Shown: one piece after another, positions 35,515 through 46,316 of the stretch | How the letters are laid out: every line of letters starts with the position of its first letter | Numbering within the stretch: the stretch's first letter is position 1 | Assembly: GCA_032622095.1 (NCBI GenBank) | Contig: CP136068.1 | Coordinates: 127,851,989 to 127,915,988 of the forward strand | Origin: Siphonodentalium dalli | Lineage: Eukaryota > Mollusca > Scaphopoda > Gadilida > Siphonodentaliidae | Length of the DNA stretch: 64,000 nucleotides | Reading direction: 5' to 3' | Position numbers and translations under genes: made by a program | The notes under the pieces: model-generated | What the model was told of the DNA's origin: nothing | What the model saw: only the letters and a program-made list of their open reading frames with translations | Database searches by the model: none

Positions 35515-35724
35515 TCAAAGCCATGCAAGTATATTATTGGGGTGAGAACGATCCATTAAGCCTAAGTCGATAGTTTGTTCACAACGGATGGAGTCATGAT
35601 ACATTATGAAGGATGGTGGAAGGGTCCCCTCAACTATGTTCTTCGACACAGCATTGTCCCCGCACTGTGCCACTTGCATCTGACTGTGTTGTACTATATA
35701 TAAGACCAAGCACATAATGCACAT
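35515..35724 (-). CDS. Unrecognised ORF, 69 codons, possible exon
   Basis: Starts with ATG (35724). It has a hydrophobic beginning (MCIMCLVLYIVQ) and four cysteines, and ends in TGA at 35515. It lies on the same strand as 34685-34966 and 35844-36173. No domain is recognised. It may be an exon or pseudogene remnant of a secreted protein, or chance. Confidence 0.25.
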   Translation of the reverse strand: MCIMCLVLYIVQHSQMQVAQCGDNAVSKNIVEGTLPPSFIMYHDSIRCEQTIDLGLMDRSHPNNILAWL

Positions 35725-35843
35725 TATCTTCTTATAAATAAATTATCTCTTAGAAAGTGTCCAGAGATGTCTTGCCTATTTATACTGACAATTTATTTTT
35801 ATTCCTGTGGCAAAGGATTTGAGGGAGTGATTTGTTATGTTGA

Positions 35844-36173
35844 CTAAGGTGTAAATTTAGTATGTGAAACATGTATCACGGGGGTGTATATCGAGTGGAC
35901 GGAGAAAGCGTTTTCTTTATCATCAGATGAACATAATTTAAACTCCCAATTTTGAAAAACCCGACCAGGAATTATAGAACAACCATCTATATATGCCCAG
36001 CAATATTTAGCAATACATATGGACATGATAACATTGTTTAACATCTTTAAACAATACCACCCTATAGCCACATGTATGGCTAAACATATCATTGGCATAG
36101 ATGAGTTGTTGTAGTTGTTACATTGATGCTGGTCGGGTTTCTCCATATTTAATACTAAAACAGAATGATCCAT
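35844..36173 (-). CDS. Unrecognised ORF, 109 codons, possible exon
   Basis: ATG at 36173, stop at 35844. Cysteines are spaced through the chain, with a CIAKYCWAYIDGC block at mid-length and FKLCSS near the end. The spacing is loosely like lectin or PAN-type extracellular modules, but no diagnostic motif is complete. It would be the 5'-most part of a minus-strand gene if the three neighbouring frames belong together. Confidence 0.27.
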   Translation of the reverse strand: MDHSVLVLNMEKPDQHQCNNYNNSSMPMICLAIHVAIGWYCLKMLNNVIMSICIAKYCWAYIDGCSIIPGRVFQNWEFKLCSSDDKENAFSVHSIYTPVIHVSHTKFTP

Positions 36174-36190
36174 AAGCTACGGTGGATGGT

Positions 36191-37286
36191 TTAGGACATG
36201 GAATTTTTATTTTTTTTATTTCATGGCCAGGAAATACTAATTCGTGGCGAATTATACCTAATTGACCTTTGCATATATCCAGATACCTTTACGGTATGGT
36301 TACACTTGATGATGTTTTAGAAACAATGCGTACGATAGCAGAGAAGCTACTATAAACCCCTTATGGCGTGGGACCCGCGCTCTATGGGGATATGAACGTC
36401 CGATATAAACTATAGCCCAGATAGAACGGGGAAACACGGGTCAGGTGGCTCCAAGACAAACTGAATATTCATTAGTTTTTACCACAAGGGATCGAATGGG
36501 AATGACATTTCACTCGGCATATTGGCCGTTTTAAATCAAATAAGGGGTTTTGTATGGTGGGCCCAAAAACAAACTTATAAATATTCACACCTTTCAACCA
36601 TACCCAATCCAAAATGGTCGCCGCTCGGAAGGGGTCAAATAGGGTACACATTATTTCTCGGTCACTTGACCGATATAGATCAAATAAAGGGTGCTGTGCG
36701 GTGGCTCGCAAAGCAAGCTAAATGTTCACACCTTCAACCCATTCGAGCGAAAATGATAACTGATCAGAGGGGTCCATATATGGTACCATGCAATTGCCCC
36801 CCCCCCATTTTAGGTCGAATACAGTGGGTTGTAGGGTGACCCCTGATGAGACAAACTAAATATTCACCCGCTTTCACCACCCCCGATCCAAAATGGCCAC
36901 CCAGATGGGTTTAAATATGGCACCTATACAATTTATCGGCCCCTTAACCGTTTGATGTGGTATAATTGGTGCTGTAGGGTGGCACCAAGATATACTGATG
37001 TCGTGGGTGCCCTATGTGGCCCACCCCCAGGACGGCGGCAACTTTGGATCGGGTTGGTGAAAGGGGTGATTACTGAATTTGTTTTACGGGCCATCCTACA
37101 ACACCCTTTATATCAAATAGCCGTGGCTCATGCCAATATGGTGGACAACTACAACCAGATCATCTCTATCCGCTTCCATTACAACAATGGGACTGACGAT
37201 CGTATATCACAATTAGTTATTTCGTGGCCACGAATTAGTTATTTCGTGGCCACGAATTAATAAAAAAAATATTCCCATGTCCTAAA
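36191..37286. mobile_element. TIR element (1.1 kb) with an internal tandem array
   Basis: TTAGGACATGGAAT on the left is mirrored by ATTCCCATGTCCTAA on the right. Next to each end are TTCGTGG-type words, and on the right the palindrome TTCGTGGCCACGAA occurs twice (37221-37256). The interior is the 138 bp array. No transposase and no clear target duplication. Confidence 0.7.
36420..37040 (+). repeat. Tandem array, about 138 bp unit, about five copies
   Basis: A (GGTGCTGT)-GGGTGGC-CC marker recurs at about 36431, 36560, 36700, 36834 and 36976. Each is followed by AAACTNAATATTCA and, in better copies, CCAAAATGG(T/C)C(G/A)CC. Open frames across it are repeat by-products. Confidence 0.8.
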
Positions 37287-37785
37287 AGTTTTGACTGACA
37301 CTTACAGAAATATGACTCGCAGAATTGTTAGCACACAACTCCGTCTTATGCGGTACTTCGTCATGGCAATAAACATTAATTTTGTCAATTGATGAAAAAA
37401 AAAACATCAATCAATTTTACAACGACATCCTGAAACTTTAGTCATGATAAACATTACATTTGTAGAATAGTGGACATTATCACTGAGGCACGTGATTGTG
37501 ATGTATATGATTGATGTGAGCCACATTTTTATCAACTATTGTATCTGGTGTCCTGACTATATTGCAAGTGAATTTGTAGTTACGATAGATTACATGTAAG
37601 AGCCATGCATATATGATAGTCAGTAAGTTCCACCACTGAACATTTGAGTAAATTGTCAAACTCTCTATTGGGTCCAATGTTAGTTTTCCAACTATAGTAC
37701 ACTTCCCGCGGAGACTTATCTGACGACACCATTCTCAAAAATACATTTCAGAGTCATACTTGACATATGTGCATAATTCCAACTC

Positions 37786-38045
37786 GCACCATTCATGAAA
37801 AAGCTAATCGTGTTAGTTTATATCTGTATAATCAGGAAACGCTCTTTAAATTTTTTAAACCGTCCAAACAATTTGTTTCTACTAAAATGTCAGACTGGAA
37901 ACAAGTAGACTCTGAAAGTAGACCGCCATATTTGATAATTTTGTTAATTTCAACTCGGACATCCACCAGAAGGTTAGTTATGAGGATTAATATTTGTATA
38001 ATAAGCAAACGCTCTTTAAATTATTAAAACAGTCCAAAAATTCTT
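37786..38045 (+). repeat. Diverged direct repeat, two copies
   Basis: AAACGCTCTTTAAATT-TT-AAAC preceded by TNTGTATAAT occurs at 37839 and 38009. The stretch between, TTGTTTCTACTAAAATGTC and ACTGGAAACAAGTAGACTCT, has a further relative at 38402-38450. Confidence 0.6.
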
Positions 38046-39134
38046 TACCAAAAATCGATGTATCGAAGTTTTGTTTGTGGCATATGATCAAGATATCCTT
38101 GTAGATTGTTCATGTTCGTCTATATGTGATGTAGCTGATTTTAAGAATATACAATACCTTAATATTTGGGAAAGAAAATTGAAAATGCAGTCATAAATAC
38201 AATTCATCTGATGATTTTATGATAAAATTCCACATTAAGATATGTAATTAAGTAATTTGTGGAAAGATCTCTCCATGTTTTCCGATTTCTAAGAACAAAG
38301 AAAGCCACTTACCGAACTTGCTATGCGTAATAGCATGTTTTGTATTACCAGGTGGACGGGGAAAAATAGAGGGGTACACAAACAAAAGCCTCACACAAAC
38401 CTGTTTCCACTGAAATATCAAGCTGGAAACAGGTAGATTCTGAAAATAGACAGACTGGTGGTATAGAAACTGTTCTCATATCGCTTTTAACATTCCGAAA
38501 ACGCGCGACCATTTTTTTCGACATAAGGAATCCGACTAGCATGTACGTGTACACATTAGCTGGTATCCGGCTATTAAACCGCTGTAAAGGAAGCCAGTCG
38601 GCATTTATCACTCCACATGTGTATAGTGCATTGTTCCAACAGTCAATCGATTGCTCTCAATTATTTTCACAAACGCATGTCTAAAATAGTTTCCTAATTA
38701 ATTCCCCTGATATCCGATTCCGATGGCTCAGCTATTCTATAAATGGTGTGCATAATCAAATTAAGTATATTAATCAGTCGTTTTGCCACGTTAGTGGGAT
38801 GAAATGTTCGACGAATACCTAGTTCGTATTTAAATTCGCGCATTAGTTTTAGCGGACCTATCTGTGCGCAAATTTAAAACTGAGAGATAAATTGCACAGC
38901 CCAAAGAGTTTAACGAACAAATATGAACAATAAATGGTTCGAGTATTAATCGATATATACGTAAACTATATACATGTACGAAGTTACATTTCAGAAGTAA
39001 ATAGTCCATTGATGTTTTATAGATCGTTGTTAGCAAAATCGATTGTTTATTCCATGAAGACCTTGAACCATTGATGATATCCCGTTCCCTAACAGTCTAT
39101 AGGGACGTTGTACCGCAAGTGATTGTGGACAAAG
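38046..39134. other. No gene seen
   Basis: Apart from the repeat relative at 38402-38450 I see only short unrelated open frames. Confidence 0.4.
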
Positions 39135-39569
39135 TTAACCCTTTCGTGACGGGAGCTGCACTGGCGCAACATTAAAGACCCTGTGCCAATGCATTCTCTT
39201 ATATTTTCGAGTCGACCATAGGTCGCCTCGTATATATTAGAGAATGCATTGGCAATACAATCTTTTATCATTTTTTATCATGTTTTCTTACATTCTTTAA
39301 TATATTTTTTTTATCATTTTTTCTTACATTCTTCATAAATTTTTATCATTTTTTTTATAATATTATCTTACATTCCCTAACAATTTTTTATCATTTGTCT
39401 TGTATTCAATAACAATTAAAAAAAAAATCATCATTGTTCCTTACATTCTTTATCAATTTTTATCAATTGTTCTTACATTCTTTAACAATTTTTTTGATTA
39501 TTACTTCTTAATGCATTGACATGAGGGTTTTAGCAAAAATTCAGGAAGCTCCCGTCATGAAATTGTCAA
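39135..39569. mobile_element. TTAA MITE family 3 (435 bp)
   Basis: The left end is TTAA-CCCTTTCGTGACGGGAGC. The right end, GCTCCCGTCATGAAATTGTCAA, is its decayed mirror (GGGTTAA changed to TTGTCAA). It contains hairpin copy 3 and an extended AT-rich tail in which ATCATTTTTTCTTACATTCTT-type units repeat about five times (39255-39500). Confidence 0.85.
39186..39252 (+). repeat. 67 bp hairpin cassette, copy 3
   Basis: The most diverged full-length copy: TATATTTTCGAG on the left arm and CTCGTATATATTAG on the right, so pairing is slightly weakened. The asymmetric centre mismatch is kept. Confidence 0.95.
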
Positions 39570-39647
39570 GTCACGAGAAGTACTCCTTTTGCTAGAGCTT
39601 GTAGAATAATGCGATGTTAACCCTTTACCCAACAGAAGGGCCCTGTG

Positions 39648-39714
39648 CCAATGCATTCTCTTATATATGCGAGTCGACCATAGGTCGCCTCGCATATATA
39701 AGAGAATGCATTGG
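39648..39714 (+). repeat. 67 bp hairpin cassette, copy 4
   Basis: Identical to the copy at 52204 although the surrounding element belongs to another terminal-repeat family. Confidence 0.97.
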
Positions 39715-39795
39715 CTTAACACATTAAAAATTATAAAATTGTTAAAGAATGTAAGAAAAAATGGTAAAAAGTGTTAAAAACAGATTTTGTTTAGG

Positions 39796-39862
39796 CCAAT
39801 GCATTCTCTTATATATGCGAGGCGACCTATGGTCGACTCGCATATATAAGAGAATGCATTGG
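39796..39862 (-). repeat. 67 bp hairpin cassette, copy 5 (reversed)
   Basis: Exact reverse complement of copies 4 and 6, including the position of the mismatch. It is followed by CACAGGGC, the mirror of the CCCTGTG that precedes copy 4. Confidence 0.97.
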
Positions 39863-40016
39863 CACAGGGCATAACTATAACCATCACAATGTGGTCAATG
39901 AGCCGGTTCCAATGATATCCATATTTGTGTGGTTTTATGGAGACAGACCCAAGATAATTTAGGCTGTTGAAGCTTTATTTGGCCGGTTTTGGCAGGTTTG
40001 TTGGGTAAAGGGTTAA

Positions 40017-41959
40017 GGGATTCATGGAGATGTAAGAAATATTCAAATATAAAGTTTGTGGAGGTGTATCTGGACAGACAGCTAAGTGTTTTGCTAATAT
40101 CTTAGTGACCTCCAACCAAGGTGAGTGTAATGTCCAAATCAAATGCAAGAAATAATGTTAGTACGATATACTCAAGAGGAAGGCAACTGGTTCAAAATGC
40201 TCTTTGGTAGAACCAGATTTGTGTTGATGTGTTGATACACATCATAGTTCAAATTCCCCGAAAAGAAAAGGCTCAAAGACTATATTATGTTATCGTCCCA
40301 AAGCAAAGTACCAATACACGGTCTTTATGCATGGTTTCAAGGATCGGATACCAGAAGTTTATTGAGATGATAATTGCACTTCTGCGAACAGAGACATGGC
40401 TAGAGGGTCTTCGTTGGGAGGGGGTGCCCACCTTGAAATTTACATCTGCATCCCCTTTGAACCAGACCAAACTCCCATGCACATGTAGTGCGAAATGCCA
40501 TCTGATCTTTGAGTTGGGCCTTTCCAACTGGTTTCTGAAACATTCCAATTGTTAGACAATTTCCAACAGTTTTTTTTTTATTATCCCTTTTACGGGAGGT
40601 TTACCCTTTCCTGTGGCTTGCGAACCACCTGAAGTCCCCCTTCAAGAGGAGCTCCACCCTTACGATATTGTAAAACAGCCCATTCCCATGTGTCCGAGCC
40701 CGAATACCGACAGTCAGTCTGTCAGAGTCAGTCGTCACCACTCGTCCGCCTCAGGCTGTGTCAATTTTCAACTGATGTCAATTTCAGACCAAATGTTTTA
40801 CCAAAGGTAGAAAGATATGCTGCCGTTGGTCGAAAAACAACATATTCCCCACTGATTGCATTGATAATAATTTGGTGTAATGTTCCAACTAATAACATTT
40901 CCAAAGTTGGAGTGATACAACCCACCCGTCGCCGCGTCCCTGTCTGCTAGTCTTTCCAGTCATATAGAATCCGCACATTAGTATATTATACATGTATATT
41001 GATCCGCCTAGATCGATCCGTGGGACGCGACAAAAGCGAAAACAATCATACTTGGTTTAAAGGGAAATAATGCATTCCCGGTGGGTAAATGTGAATATCA
41101 TCTCTAAGAAAAACATAGACACAAATATATACTTTGTTCTTATGATATATTTCCAATGACGAGATTTCTCGAGTTGAAATTATTGTTTTATAAACATTAC
41201 TGTTACAGTGTCAGCAAACATCGCCAATAGCATAATGATGCAAATCAAAATGCTTATGAGAAAATATGTTATTTTCTGGAATATATTACATTGACATGCA
41301 TGGCCTTTTGTAAAGTAAACCTTCATGATTTTATCAGAATTTGTTCAACTGTCTGTGATATGATGTGGTCTGAAGTCACGTGAGATAGTTTCGCGTAAAA
41401 GGTCACGAACTTAGAAGTATTTTGAGACATACAAGTAATGCAGTCTGTTGAATTTATTTTTCACCAAAGTTGAGCACCAAACGGCTTATCCCTGTTAGTT
41501 AATTTCCTATGCATGATGCGAGCACGTTAAATTAGACACTCAATATTACTTCAGCTGCAGCAAATTTCGGAATATGCTGTGTCCTAAGACCCATACTATC
41601 TTATGTTATAGTGGGGGCGACGAGGTTGAAGATGAGCTCGAAGGTGTCAATGTCACACCCTGTTACCGCCATTTCACAACCATGTCGTACATGTATGGTC
41701 TATCGACAGTCATGAACATTCTTGAGATGTCAAGAATGAGCAGCATAACATGTTATTGGTTTCCGTATTGCGTTGTTCAACGTAAATTAAATCGCAAAGA
41801 AACACACCGTCGAGAGATAATAGGTGGCTCGATGTCCCTTGCGTCGGAGGTTCTAGACGTAAACATGGTATTTGTTGCATGCCTTTCTGACCAATGACAA
41901 TAGACGTTGTTTCATACTGGATGCACGCCTTTCTGACCAATCACAGACACTGTTTCGTA
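40017..41959. other. No assignable gene
   Basis: Short overlapping frames on both strands at 40229-40555 and 40613-40950 look slightly protein-like but carry no motif. The rest is AT-rich non-coding sequence. Confidence 0.35.
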
Positions 41960-42190
41960 TTAATGTATAGCATTTGTAAAGCGCCTTTCCCATGAGGCCC
42001 AAAGCGCTTAAAGTTTTTACAATTATTACCCTGATGAGCCTGAACATTCAGTAACCATCTACTGCTCCCCGGGGACAGGGGGAGGTACAGCCGGGAGTAT
42101 GCGAGGATACCATATGGACCATTGGAGGCGAACATAGAACGCCAGCATGTTGATGCGACCCCTTCAGAAAACACATTCGTTTTCAGATAC
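41960..42190. repeat. Possible dispersed repeat of the AAAGCGC class
   Basis: GTAAAGCGCCTTTC and CCCAAAGCGCTTA form a short inverted pair. From memory, similar GCGCTTT-containing repeats are common in marine invertebrates, and a weaker relative (CATATAGCGCTCC) occurs at 62023. Confidence 0.4.
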
Positions 42191-43241
42191 GTCTACATGT
42201 AACGACCATGCTTTTATGGCTTTAACCCTTATGGACTTCGAAACTTTTTTGTTTTGTGCATTGTTTTAACCTTCGTTTTAGCCACTATATGCTCAAAACA
42301 ACGGCGTTGTTAGTTCTAGGGTGAGAGAAACATCGCGCATATGTAAATTTCACGGGAATAAATCTACTGCACGTAGTAACCACCGATCAAATTACACGAG
42401 AAAGGTTACATGATCTTCGATCGGGTCACAAATCCGCGCTGATAGGGCTTCATTATCGATGGGTGGCTTATGTTGGACTAACGAGCGAAGCACATTTACA
42501 GCTGAGCCCCCGGAGGAATGCACGTCACTAAATTTACAAGGAGAGTATCATTCTTAGTTGTTCAAATTTAGGTGCACAAAATAAAATGTCCAATGGTCAT
42601 TCGAAAATGCAAACGTTGCTAAATCGCTATGTTACTATATGATGTACCTATAGGTACATGTAATTCATATTTGGTCCAGTCAGGAAGGCGTAAAAGGTAT
42701 CGAGACGCGAGAATGTACACGTACATACTGCATACTAGGAAAGTTTTTAAATTTTGCGCTATTTCGGCCGAGATTATGCCTAAAATACACATGTGTTTAG
42801 CTGTTTTTTAACGTTTATACCGACTTTCTAGCGGAAAACCAGTCACGTCCGACAGATACATTTTAGACAAACTTGGACCCCTTTCAGAAGGATTTGAAAA
42901 TGTTTTCAATAAAAAGAGAAAAGAATTGAATAAAACGATCCTATTTATCACTGAACGGGTCGGAAGATAGAACCCAAAAGATAAAATGCATTTTATCGAA
43001 AGATTCAAGATAATGACCAATTCCATGCATCAGTAGCCATGTTTAGTCACATGTACGTATAACTTGCAACGTGTGTTGCTATTGCCAACGAAAGTCACCT
43101 GCCACACGTGACCATTTCGCTTACAAGCAAATGGCCGTTCCCATCAGATGTTTGTCTCCAACGGTAGCATACGGAACGTTTGAAAATAGGAATAATCCAA
43201 TCTGTTAACATAATTAGTAATCAAAGCTATACATGTACATA
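42191..43241. other. No gene seen
   Basis: No long open frame, tandem repeat or clear inverted repeat recognised. Confidence 0.4.
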
Positions 43242-43859
43242 CCATAGGGGTCCGGGAACAATTTTTTATATTTTATTATATTAGTTTGAGAAGGGTCACA
43301 GCTGGAGTTTTCGAGAAAATCACACCAATTCTGAGACAATGGATTAAAAAACGTCTTTTTTTCTCCAAATTACCAACCCAGTAGACTGTTTTACCCTCTT
43401 CCGTAAACATTATTATTCAGCATTAATAACAGTCGAATATGATTGCCTAAACAACCCCAATATATCACAACTCAAACTTCCGATAAGCAACCCATTTCTC
43501 AAACTCATTTCTCCCTGTTCGTGGGATAGCATTATTATAAACTAAATTTTGATCAACAATTGTTAAAAATACGCCGCATCCCGTCATATCTGAGGTGTAT
43601 TTTAATCATAATCGATAACCCATTGGTTCTAGATATCGCCGTTAGACCCACGATGTGTATACACATGAAACTGATTTTAAAACGCTAAATTATAGTTTGA
43701 TTTTCGTCAATATTTTGACTGGATCGGCCATCATTAAATTGATCAGCGCCGGGCGGAATGTTGATAAAGTGATATCCAAGGCTCCGAGAGAAAGCTCGTT
43801 TGCGATTGGTTGGAAAATTGAAAGTAATTTTGCAATGCCAGGTGGATAAACAGACATGG

Positions 43860-44085
43860 TTAACCCTTTCTATAACTAGATTTTCTCAGTCAGTTAAAAG
43901 GAAGTGGTCTATTATTGAATATGATAAAAGCAGACGACAGATAAATAAAAGTGCAGAAGGAGCAGGATGCACTATTTATTCAGGGAAATGTTTAGATAAT
44001 ATCTGAACATTTAATTTACGTAATATCTGAACATTTATTATTGGATAACTACTCATCAATGATCCTTTTGTTTTAAAAGGGTTAA
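43860..44085. mobile_element. TTAA-flanked short element (226 bp)
   Basis: TTAA-CCCTTTC on the left and AAAAGGG-TTAA on the right. The inverted match is only about 10 bp, so this is a weaker call than the other TTAA elements. A doubled AATATCTGAACATTTA lies at 44000-44036. Confidence 0.6.
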
Positions 44086-44159
44086 ACATACAGGGGTGGC
44101 ACCATGGAGGGGTCAGGGGGCTACATCCAGCTTTCGGGGAGGGTTAGCCCGCTCCGTCC

Positions 44160-44285
44160 CCATCGGGGGAAATCTGCAATGGTCGGCCCGGTATCATATC
44201 AGCTTCCGGTATCCTATATCCACCCTGTTGGGCATCGTAGCCCCTGCGTCGGGGAAATTCTGGCGCCAACTCTGAACACATGTGT
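44160..44285. repeat. Dispersed repeat H, copy 2
   Basis: Partner of 24978-25125. Located in the interior of the 43242 element. Confidence 0.6.
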
Positions 44286-45788
44286 AAACAAAACCCTTTA
44301 TATGGGACGTTGCGACAGGGGGTTGGGTGGGGTGTATCACCGAATAATCACAAACATTGGTCAAATTTTTCAACAGCTGGTCGTTTGATTTTCTAACGAA
44401 TAATCAGAGGAGATTTGTTGTTTTTATACAGGCCAACAGTAATATATTTTCCTGCGTTTGGACACATTTTTTTTCACTGAAATGGCCATCAATTGGAAAT
44501 GTTCCAACCTTAAGGGGTGTGAGGTCGGAAATTTCCAACACTCGGAGAGCGATGATGGTGCTAATCTAGACAGGGTACTAGTGTTTTGCAGTTTTCAGGT
44601 TCAGATTTCAAAATGTTCTCCCACTGGTCTGAGTCCTGGTCACTCCACGGTAGCCAGTCAAAAACTGCTAATCAATTTTTAGAAATCAGGCATGAATTGT
44701 CAGACTTCTAAATACTAGGATTTTGCAGTTTTCAGGTTAAGATTTGAAAATGTTTTCCCATCTGGCCGACCGCGGTCTCATTTCCTCCCCGGTAATCATT
44801 CGAAGAAAATAATCGATTTTTAAAATAAATCAAATCAGGGCTGCATGTGAGGTGTCAGTTGTAAAGTTTGAAGCCAAGGAGGGTGTGCGAGCAATTGGTA
44901 TTACGCGAACAAGGAGTTTGACCCGGTTCAGTGGGCGGAGGGGGGGGGGGGTGGGGCTACAGTTTGAAATTCAAGGTGGACCCCCGCCCAAATTAAACTC
45001 TCTAGTCCCTATAGTCTCTATCGTCTTGCCCCACATCACCCCAAAATATGTGTAAATACATGTACACGTGGCCCACGTAAAATTACATTCACCCACGCAC
45101 ACCACCACCACCCACTGCTCACACCAGTCCATAATAAACTTTTTCCAAGTTTTATCAATAGCGTGAAAGTTATTGGTTTATATGGCACCGGACGGGGAGA
45201 CATTCATTTTCACGAGTTTGAGAAATGAGTTGATTGTCGGAAGTTTGAGTTGTGATTTTTTAGGGTTGTTTCCGCACATTCATATTAGTTAGCTGTTAGC
45301 GCTGAAGAATAATGTTAAGGAAGGGATAAAACTGTCAACCGGGTTGGTATTTTGACAACAAATTCTTTTGAAGCCATTTTCCTAGACTTGGTGTGATTTT
45401 CTCTAAAATTCTAGCTGTGACCAATCTCAAAATAATATAATAACATAAAAAACAAATTCCAGGACCCTCTTATGGCAGTGGGGAATGGGATTTAAGGAAA
45501 TTAAGCGTATCGTTGTTCGCTGTGTGGACAGCCTGTCCTCACTCCCGACTATAAATTGTTTACATGTTATTTTCCACTTTGGGCCGATATCTCTAAGCAT
45601 GTAGGTTTGGTGCCGTAAAATAATGTGACTCTTCCCACCAAATACAGGATGTATCTCCACAGCAATTCCATAGAAACACACATTACAAGTTACCCTTCCT
45701 TGTGGCTAAACATGGCTAGCTAATTGGCAAACAACATAATTAAAACACATATTTGTTGAAGTCGTTTTTTGTGAATAGTTAATCCGTG

Positions 45789-46268
45789 TTATACATAGAA
45801 CTCCTTTTCTGAACTGTTTTTGCACGAGAACGTATTTTTATCACAATTAGTAGAAGAAAGTTGCAGATTACGATAGTAAAACTTCCTCGGTGGTAGTTTG
45901 TTTGTATCCTCGGACTCACTAGTCCTGTCACATGACTTGATCGAATTATCACGTGACAACTTAACGTTGTCATTTTGATCCAAAAGTTCCGTCCGCTCGT
46001 CCGAGTTTTTATGCCCACGATACATGCGGATATCACTGTACTTTCGTCGACACTGCAAAAGGACGTAAACTAAACATCCGAACACAATCACACAACCTAT
46101 AACAATTACCAATCCAAGTTTGATTTCGTGTATCAGAATTCGATTGTGCTGAAGGTTGCGGTCATACTGTTCTTGGTACGTTGGGTCGTCAAGGTTACTA
46201 AACGTACCGCGGGTATCGGACTCCCCATGTACTTGATGCGGGAAAATAAACAATCCCAGGATAGCCAT
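45789..46268 (-). CDS. Candidate single-pass membrane protein (159 aa from the first ATG)
   Basis: The frame from the ATG at 46268 encodes a hydrophobic start ending PHQVHG (residues 1-15) and a short acidic ectodomain to about residue 46. A strong transmembrane segment follows (LGLVIVIGCVIVFGCLVYVL, about 47-68), then a basic stop-transfer CRRK and a polar, Ser/Asp-rich cytoplasmic tail. The last residues, EFYV, fit a hydrophobic-x-hydrophobic class II PDZ-binding end. The frame is open a further 25 codons upstream and adds more hydrophobic residues (SILFTCSLLFVPFELLLS), so a fuller signal peptide may begin in an upstream exon. A TATATATA lies on the minus strand near 46785. I do not recognise a family. 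It has the most gene-like layout in the window. Confidence 0.6.
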   Translation of the reverse strand: MAILGLFIFPHQVHGESDTRGTFSNLDDPTYQEQYDRNLQHNRILIHEIKLGLVIVIGCVIVFGCLVYVLLQCRRKYSDIRMYRGHKNSDERTELLDQNDNVKLSRDNSIKSCDRTSESEDTNKLPPRKFYYRNLQLSSTNCDKNTFSCKNSSEKEFYV

Positions 46269-46316
46269 GCTGAGTAGAAGTTCGAAAGGTACAAATAACA
46301 ACGAGCAGGTAAACAA

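Larger units (their letters stand above)
39617..40016. mobile_element. TTAA MITE family 1, full copy with two hairpins (400 bp)
   Basis: TTAA at 39617-39620 and 40013-40016 with CCCTTTACCCAACA / TGTTGGGTAAAGGG ends. It contains two hairpin cassettes in opposite orientation (39648 and 39796) separated by AT-rich tail sequence, then a right-side segment shared with copy A. Reference copy for the family. Confidence 0.93.
43242..45475. mobile_element. 2.2 kb TIR element with about 270 bp arms
   Basis: 43242-43530 returns reversed as 45195-45475 (GGGTCACAGCTGG against CTAGCTGTGACC, TTTGAGAAATGAGTT, GTTTGAGTTGTGAT). The ends read CCATAGGGGTCCGGG and GGACCCTCTTATGG. A TA next to each end may be a target duplication. 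It carries a nested TTAA element, a repeat H copy and a G12 run (44940-44951). No transposase. Confidence 0.75.

Noticed and set aside
40229-40555. Plus- and minus-strand frames of about 90-108 codons
   Set aside because: Both strands are open and no motif is recognised. The start codon is not an ATG for the plus-strand frame.
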